Source: Nocardia mikamii NBRC 108933 (GTDB lineage Bacteria; Actinomycetota; Actinomycetes; Mycobacteriales; Mycobacteriaceae). From it: a stretch of 64,000 nucleotides of DNA. The notes beneath the pieces were generated by a model. That model ran no database searches. It was not told where the DNA came from and was given only the letters and a program-made list of their open reading frames with translations. The translations under genes were made by a program, and so were the position numbers. Of this stretch, positions 59,356 to 64,000 are shown piece after piece. Where the stretch lies: positions 1 through 64,000 of the forward strand of contig NZ_BDCM01000024.1 in NCBI RefSeq assembly GCF_001613505.1, written 5' to 3'. Each line of letters starts with the position of its first letter. Within the stretch, counting starts at the first letter, position 1.

Positions 59356-62300
59356 TCAGTACACATCGCGCACATACCGTTTCTCCGCGGTCAGCTGCTT
59401 CTTGAACGCCAGCGCCGCATCCTCGTCGAGATCGCCGTGGATGCGGGCGATCTTCAGCAGGGCGTCGTCGACGTCGCGGGCCATGCGCGCGGCGTCACCG
59501 CAGACGTACAAGTGAGCGCCGTCGCGCAGCCACGCCCACAACTCGGCGCCGTGCTCGATCATGCGGTGCTGCACGTAGATCCGCTCGCGCTGATCCCGCG
59601 AGAAGGCGAGGTCGAGCCGGGTGAGGAAGCCGGAGCGGAACATGTCCTCGAGTTCGGCGCGGTAGTAGAAATGGTCCTGAGCGTGCTGATCGCCGAAGAA
59701 CAACCAGTTGCGCCCGCGGCATCCCAGCGCGCGGCGTTCGTGCAGGAAGCCGCGAAACGGTGCGATGCCGGTGCCGGGGCCGACCATGATCATCGGCGCG
59801 TTCGGATCCAGCGGCGGCCGGAAATGCGGTGCGCGCTGCAGGAATACGGGCACCCCGCCGGTCTCGTCACGGTCGGCGAGGAAGGTGGAACACACCCCGC
59901 CGCGCGGGTCGTCGGCGGCGCCGTAGCGCACCACGCCAACGGTGAGCTGCACCTCGCGCGGACTCACCAGCGGGCTCGACGAAATCGAATACTGCCGTGG
60001 TTGCAGCTTTTTCAGCACCGAGAGCCACTCCACCAGATCGGCCCGCACGGGAAAGTCGCGCAGAACGTCGACCGCATGGCGATCCCACAGATAGCGGTCC
60101 AGTTCGTTGCGGTTGTCGCGGCGCAGCAGCTTCGCCAACTGCTGACTGGGATTGTGGGCGGCGACGAAGGACAGCAGATCCCCACTGATCTTGGTGATGT
60201 CGAAATGTGTGCGCAGTGCCGATTCCAGCGGCACGTCGCGTCCGTCGATCTCGACCGGCCGGGCACCGTCGAGCCCGGTCGCCGCCAGCCAATTCCGCAC
60301 GGCGGCGGTACCGTTCGCGGGCCACACCCCGAGGCTGTCGCCGACCTCGTAGCCGGCCTCGAGACCGGTCAGGTCGAATCCGAACTGCCGCACCTCCTTA
60401 CCGGATCCGGGCCGTGACAGCAGTTCGTTGCGGACCAGCGGGGCCGGCACCGGGGCGTTGCGGGTGAACGGCGCGGGGACCGATCGGGTGGTGCGCTCGG
60501 GCGCGGCGGTGCGGGCCTCGACGCGATCGAGCACCCGGACGCCGAGCCCCGCGGGCGCGCCGGCACGACCGGCGTCGGTGGAGGCACCCAGACCCTCGCC
60601 GCCACTGCGCGCGGCGGCCGCACCACTACCGCCGGGCGCGCCGCCACCGTGGTCGTCGGTGGCCGCATTCCCGTGTCCGTCGCCCAGGGCGGCGAGGACC
60701 GCGGTGATCCATTCCTGCGACGAATCCTCGTGATCCGGTTCGCTGTCGACGCGATCCAGCAGCCGGACACCGCCCCGTTCGGACAGCAGCCGATCCATCT
60801 TGCGGCCGTAGCCGCAGAAATCGTCGTAGGAGGAGTCGCCGAGGGCGAAGATCCCGTACCGCAGGCCGTGGAACCGAGTGCCGCTGTCCTGCAGCCGATC
60901 CCAGAAGTCGGCGGCGTTGTCCGGTGGGCCGCCGTCACCGAAGGTGCTGGTGACGAGCAGAACGTCACCGGTCAGTTCCGGCAGTTCACACGCGTTCATC
61001 TCGACCAGCCGGGGCGCGTACCCGTGCTCGGCGAGGGCTGCCGCCACCGCCGCGGCCAATTCTTCGGCGGTACCGGTCTGGGAAGCCCACAGCACGGTCA
61101 CCGTTCGTGGCTGTGAGGCGGCCGGACCCGCCGCGGGGGCTGCCGCCGCGGCGCCGGGCGCGGAGTCCGCGGCCCGCGAGTACATCCCCGCCAGCAGCCC
61201 GTCGATCCACCAGCGGCTGCGATCGGACAACGGCGCCGATTCCGGGAGGACGGGCTGCCCCTGGACCGGAAGTGATTGCAGCGCGGCCAGATACCCGCCC
61301 AGGTAAATTCGCTCCGCCTCGCTGAGCATGGGCGCGGGCGCGGAATCGAGTCCCAGCATCGCGGCGAGTGGATGCGCTGCGGGTGCGCCGCCGGCTGCCA
61401 TCCGGCTGCCACCGGCGGCGTCGACACGGTGGTCCGGTTCGGTGCCGCCCGGGTTGTCCTCGTCGATGACGTCGCGAGTGTCTCGGGCGGGCCCGACGCG
61501 CCTCAGCGTCACCGCGCACGCCTTGAATTCCGGTTGCAGCGAATCCGGATCCACGGCGTCGTTGGTCACGGCGTTGATGGTCAGATATTCGCCCTGTTCG
61601 TCGTTCCAGTGGAACGGTGCGAAACACGCGCCCGGCCGCACCCGATCGGTGAGCTGCACGGGCAGCACCGCTCGCCCACGGCGAGAAGCGATTTCGATCT
61701 GATCGCCGGGGCGCACACCGAGCGCGCGCGCATCGTCGGGATGCACCTCGAGAAACGGCGACGGATTCAACTTGTTCAGCTTCGCGACCCGGCCGGTTTT
61801 GGTCATCGTGTGCCATTGATGTTGGACGCGACCGGTGTTGAGGACGAAGGGATAGTCGTCGTCGGGCATTTCGGCGGCGGCCATATGCGGCCGGGGCCAG
61901 AACACGGCCCGGCCGCTCGCGGTGGGGAAGGCCGGCGCACCCGCATCGCCGGTGCGATAGCGAATCGGGTTGCGGCGCTGCGCGGCATCGGCGCACGGCC
62001 ACTGCATCGGGCCCTCGCGCAGTGCGGCGTAACTCATTCCGCTCAGGTCGTAGCCGGTCGCCGGATTCGCGAAGCCACGGACCTCGTCGAAAATCTCTGC
62101 GCTGGAAGCGTAATCGAATCCCTCGAATCCCATCGCCGTCGCGATCCGCGCGATCCACTCCCAATCCGGCAGCGCCGCGCCGAGCGGCTCCACCGAATGC
62201 CGCAACAATGTGACATTGCGTTCGGAATTGACCATCACGCCGTCGGCTTCGGCCCACAGCGCCGCCGGCAGCAGCAGATCCGCGTAGGCATTGGTCGCGG

Positions 62301-63630
62301 TATCGAGATAGGCGTCCTGGGTGATCACCAGTTCCGCCGCCTCCAAACCGGCGATCACGGTTTTGCGATTCGCCACCGAGGCCACCGGATTACTGCAGAT
62401 GATCCAGCACGCCTTGATCCGGCCGTCGGCCAATTCCCGGAACATGTCGATCGTGCCGCGCCCGGATTCGGCGCGAATGGTGCCGGCGGGCAACTGCCAT
62501 GCGGTTTCGACGAAGCGGCGGTCGGCATCGACGAGGGCGCTGCGCTGGCCGGGCAAACCGGGGCCCATATAACCCATTTCGCGCCCGCCCATGGCATTCG
62601 GCTGCCCCGTCAGCGAGAACGGACCGCTGCCGGGCCGGCAGACGGCGCCGGTGGCCAGATGCAGATTGCAGACGGCATTGGTGTTCCACGTGCCGTGGGT
62701 GGACTGATTGAGTCCCATCGTCCACAGGGTCATCCATTCGCCGGCCGCGCCGATCCACGCGGCGGCGGTGCGAATGTCGTCCTCGGCCAGGCCGGTGATC
62801 TCGGCGACGCGGGCCGGTGGATAGTCGGCGAGAAATTGCGGCATCGCCTCCCAGCCCTCGGTGTGGGCGGCGATGAATTCGGCATCGATATCACCGTTGC
62901 CGACCAGCAGGTGCAGCAATCCGTTCAGCAACGCCAGATCCGTGCCGGGCCTGATCTGCAGGAAGAGGTCGGCCCGGGCGGCGGTGTCGGTGCGCCGCGG
63001 ATCCACCACGATCAGCCTCGCGCCGGCCTTGAGCCGATCAGCCATGCGCAGGAACAGAATCGGATGGCAGTCGGCCATATTCGAGCCGATCACGAAGAAC
63101 AGGTCGGCGCGGTCCAGGTCGTCGTAGGAACCCGGCGGGCCGTCTGCTCCCAGCGATTGTTTGTATCCGGCGCCGGCGCCGGCCATGCACAGCCGCGAAT
63201 TGGATTCGATATTCACCGTGCGCAGATAGCCTTTGGCCAGTTTGTTCGCCAGATACTGCGCTTCGAGTGACATCTGCCCGGAGACGTAGAGCGCGACGGC
63301 ATCGGGCCCGTATTCGTCGACGATCGCGCGTAACCGCTGCGCCGCCTGCCGCACCGCTTCCTCGACCGCGAGTTCGACCGGTTCCTGCCCGCGCCGGGGC
63401 CGGTGCATGGCCGTGGTCATGCGTCCGGGGGCGCGCATCAATTCCAGGTGGGTGGCGCCCTTGGTGCACAGCCGTCCGGCATTGACCGGATGCAGTTTGT
63501 CGCCACTCACCTTCGCGATGACCGGGGCGCCGGCCGCATCGCGCTCGGTCCGCACCGTGATGCCGCAGCCCACGCCGCAGTAGGAGCACGCGGTCCGGAC
63601 GGTGCTCGTGGAGTTCTCGGCGCTCGACAC
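59356..63630 (-). CDS. single-chain assimilatory nitrate reductase fused to flavodoxin-FAD-NADPH reductase
   Basis: 1424 residues. The N-terminal half is a molybdopterin oxidoreductase with a [4Fe-4S] site at Cys15, 18, 22 and 55 (CSYCGVGC, GRLCTKG) and blocks such as NIESNSRLCMAGAGAGYKQS and VQHQWHTMTKTGRV. From ~840 a flavodoxin domain follows (VTVLWASQTGTAEELA), then a Gly/Ala linker at ~985-1060 and a sulfite-reductase-alpha/CPR-like FAD-NADPH module (RQYSISSSP at ~1213, MVGPGTGIAPFRGF at ~1286, CGDAARMARDVDDAL). It should take electrons from NADPH to nitrate in one polypeptide. GTG start. Confidence 0.9.
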   Translation of the reverse strand: MSSAENSTSTVRTACSYCGVGCGITVRTERDAAGAPVIAKVSGDKLHPVNAGRLCTKGATHLELMRAPGRMTTAMHRPRRGQEPVELAVEEAVRQAAQRLRAIVDEYGPDAVALYVSGQMSLEAQYLANKLAKGYLRTVNIESNSRLCMAGAGAGYKQSLGADGPPGSYDDLDRADLFFVIGSNMADCHPILFLRMADRLKAGARLIVVDPRRTDTAARADLFLQIRPGTDLALLNGLLHLLVGNGDIDAEFIAAHTEGWEAMPQFLADYPPARVAEITGLAEDDIRTAAAWIGAAGEWMTLWTMGLNQSTHGTWNTNAVCNLHLATGAVCRPGSGPFSLTGQPNAMGGREMGYMGPGLPGQRSALVDADRRFVETAWQLPAGTIRAESGRGTIDMFRELADGRIKACWIICSNPVASVANRKTVIAGLEAAELVITQDAYLDTATNAYADLLLPAALWAEADGVMVNSERNVTLLRHSVEPLGAALPDWEWIARIATAMGFEGFDYASSAEIFDEVRGFANPATGYDLSGMSYAALREGPMQWPCADAAQRRNPIRYRTGDAGAPAFPTASGRAVFWPRPHMAAAEMPDDDYPFVLNTGRVQHQWHTMTKTGRVAKLNKLNPSPFLEVHPDDARALGVRPGDQIEIASRRGRAVLPVQLTDRVRPGACFAPFHWNDEQGEYLTINAVTNDAVDPDSLQPEFKACAVTLRRVGPARDTRDVIDEDNPGGTEPDHRVDAAGGSRMAAGGAPAAHPLAAMLGLDSAPAPMLSEAERIYLGGYLAALQSLPVQGQPVLPESAPLSDRSRWWIDGLLAGMYSRAADSAPGAAAAAPAAGPAASQPRTVTVLWASQTGTAEELAAAVAAALAEHGYAPRLVEMNACELPELTGDVLLVTSTFGDGGPPDNAADFWDRLQDSGTRFHGLRYGIFALGDSSYDDFCGYGRKMDRLLSERGGVRLLDRVDSEPDHEDSSQEWITAVLAALGDGHGNAATDDHGGGAPGGSGAAAARSGGEGLGASTDAGRAGAPAGLGVRVLDRVEARTAAPERTTRSVPAPFTRNAPVPAPLVRNELLSRPGSGKEVRQFGFDLTGLEAGYEVGDSLGVWPANGTAAVRNWLAATGLDGARPVEIDGRDVPLESALRTHFDITKISGDLLSFVAAHNPSQQLAKLLRRDNRNELDRYLWDRHAVDVLRDFPVRADLVEWLSVLKKLQPRQYSISSSPLVSPREVQLTVGVVRYGAADDPRGGVCSTFLADRDETGGVPVFLQRAPHFRPPLDPNAPMIMVGPGTGIAPFRGFLHERRALGCRGRNWLFFGDQHAQDHFYYRAELEDMFRSGFLTRLDLAFSRDQRERIYVQHRMIEHGAELWAWLRDGAHLYVCGDAARMARDVDDALLKIARIHGDLDEDAALAFKKQLTAEKRYVRDVY

Positions 63631-63697
63631 ATCCCCGATGATGGCGAGCTGCCGTTGCGACGGATTTACCGAACGTTATCGGCAGATGACGAAAATT

Positions 63698-63725
63698 CTC
63701 ACCTCATCGGTGTGGTCGCGGTGAG
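63698..63725. promoter_or_regulatory. inverted repeat between menG and the nitrate reductase gene
   Basis: CTCACC (63698-63703) and GGTGAG (63720-63725) flank 16 bases, and the surrounding AT-rich flanks (GAAAATT / ATTTCC) extend the symmetry imperfectly. It lies 68-95 bp upstream of the nitrate reductase start in a 161-bp gap and could be an operator or the menG terminator. Confidence 0.35.
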
Positions 63726-63791
63726 ATTTCCGGTCAGCACCCGGTCGGGCACCGTTTCCGCCGGCGGGCCGGCCGTGCGCGGTGAGCTACT

Positions 63792-64000
63792 TCACCCCAG
63801 TTTGTAACCGCGGTGCAGCGCGACGATGCCGCCGGTCAGGTTCCGCCACTGCACCGACGACCAGCCGGCGTCGGAGATCCGCATCGCCAGCTGTCGCTGG
63901 TTGGGCCACGCCCGGATCGATTCGGCCAGGTAGACGTAGGCATCCGGATTGCTGCTGACGGCCTCGGCGACCTTCGGCAGCACCTTCATCAGGTATTCCA
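63792..64000 (-). CDS. menG: demethylmenaquinone methyltransferase (5' part outside the window)
   Basis: Only the last 69 codons are visible; the frame stays open to the right edge. The C-terminal pattern EYLMKVLPKVAEAVSSNPDA, YVYLAESIRAWPNQRQLAMR and WRNLTGGIVALHRGYKLG is that of MenG/UbiE SAM-dependent methyltransferases, which methylate the MenA product to give menaquinone. The SAM-binding part lies beyond the window. It is co-directional with and upstream of the nitrate reductase gene. Confidence 0.92.
   Translation of the reverse strand, partial: EYLMKVLPKVAEAVSSNPDAYVYLAESIRAWPNQRQLAMRISDAGWSSVQWRNLTGGIVALHRGYKLG

Noticed and set aside
61276..63270. Plus-strand open frame of 664 codons inside the nitrate reductase gene
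   Set aside because: Antisense to the molybdopterin domain, rich in Arg/His/Gly, with no ribosome site or recognisable domain.
63663..63680. GATTTACCGAACGTTATC as a GlnR site for the nitrate reductase gene
   Set aside because: Read on the minus strand, only one half resembles gTnAC and the second half matches three of five positions. This is too weak to claim, although GlnR control would be expected biologically.

Overview
The window is high-GC actinobacterial DNA. Many genes start with GTG, many neighbours overlap by ATGA or GTGA, and the gene order follows the Mycobacterium tuberculosis Rv0497-Rv0558 block as I remember it (Rv0497-like membrane protein, proC, bS22, galE2-like gene, hemACDB, hemL, cytochrome c biogenesis genes, menA, menE, pit, menB, menD, menG). 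The differences point to the Nocardiaceae, most likely Nocardia: rex sits directly upstream of hemA, and there is a wax-ester-synthase-like acyltransferase, a BldC-type regulator and a Nocardia-style HTH-TPR regulator. The genus is an inference from gene content and synteny; no 16S sequence is present.

Layout. 1-7.2 kb: Rv0497-like membrane protein (left end missing), sugar-phosphate isomerase-like protein, thioesterase, proC, small HTH protein, the 33-residue ribosomal protein bS22, an atypical extended SDR and an acyltransferase, closed by a strong bidirectional terminator. 7.2-15.5 kb: a HAD phosphatase and a glutaredoxin-like protein on the minus strand, then rex-hemA-hemC-cobA/hemD-hemB with a Rex operator upstream. 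15.5-18.1 kb: small membrane and secreted proteins. 18.3-24.6 kb: a tightly overlapping operon of hemL, a histidine phosphatase and the system II cytochrome c biogenesis genes resA(tlpA)-ccdA-resB-ccsB. 24.6-38.1 kb: a more accessory stretch with a WS/DGAT acyltransferase, a DUF1801-YciI-ECF42 sigma module, a gene-free region with palindromes and tandem repeats, an HTH-TPR regulator divergent from two coupled small genes, diverged intergenic repeats, a quinone-oxidoreductase/XRE pair, an acyltransferase, a LysR/dapA-like divergent pair and bldC. 38.3-41.2 kb: DUF4229 protein, L-cysteine desulfhydrase (cds1), an HTH plus ATPase-less Clp N-domain pair, and a holin-like membrane protein. 41.2-56.6 kb: menA, a large SARP/AfsR regulator, a DrrAB-like exporter, menE, pit, menB and menD with small neighbours, including a decayed siderophore-interacting-protein gene that still has an iron box. 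56.6-64 kb: a DinB-like protein, a TetR/aldo-keto reductase pair, a single-chain NADPH-type assimilatory nitrate reductase, and the 3' end of menG.

How it fits together. Much of the window builds the respiratory chain: heme (hemA, C, D, B, L), haem attachment to cytochrome c (resA/tlpA, ccdA, resB, ccsB), menaquinone (menA, B, D, E, G) and the NADH/NAD+ sensor Rex that can couple heme synthesis to redox state. menC and menF are not visible here. A hotdog thioesterase divergent from menB is a candidate for the DHNA-CoA hydrolysis step.

Most novel signals. First, an autoregulated-looking leaderless promoter carrying two GTCAA-N6-TTGAC operators in front of an HTH/Clp-N gene pair. Second, a siderophore-interacting-protein pseudogene with a preserved iron box. 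Third, short tandem duplications that repeatedly sit on stop codons. Fourth, a divergent HTH-TPR / resolvase-like / winged-helix module. No tRNA, rRNA, CRISPR array or insertion sequence was recognised.
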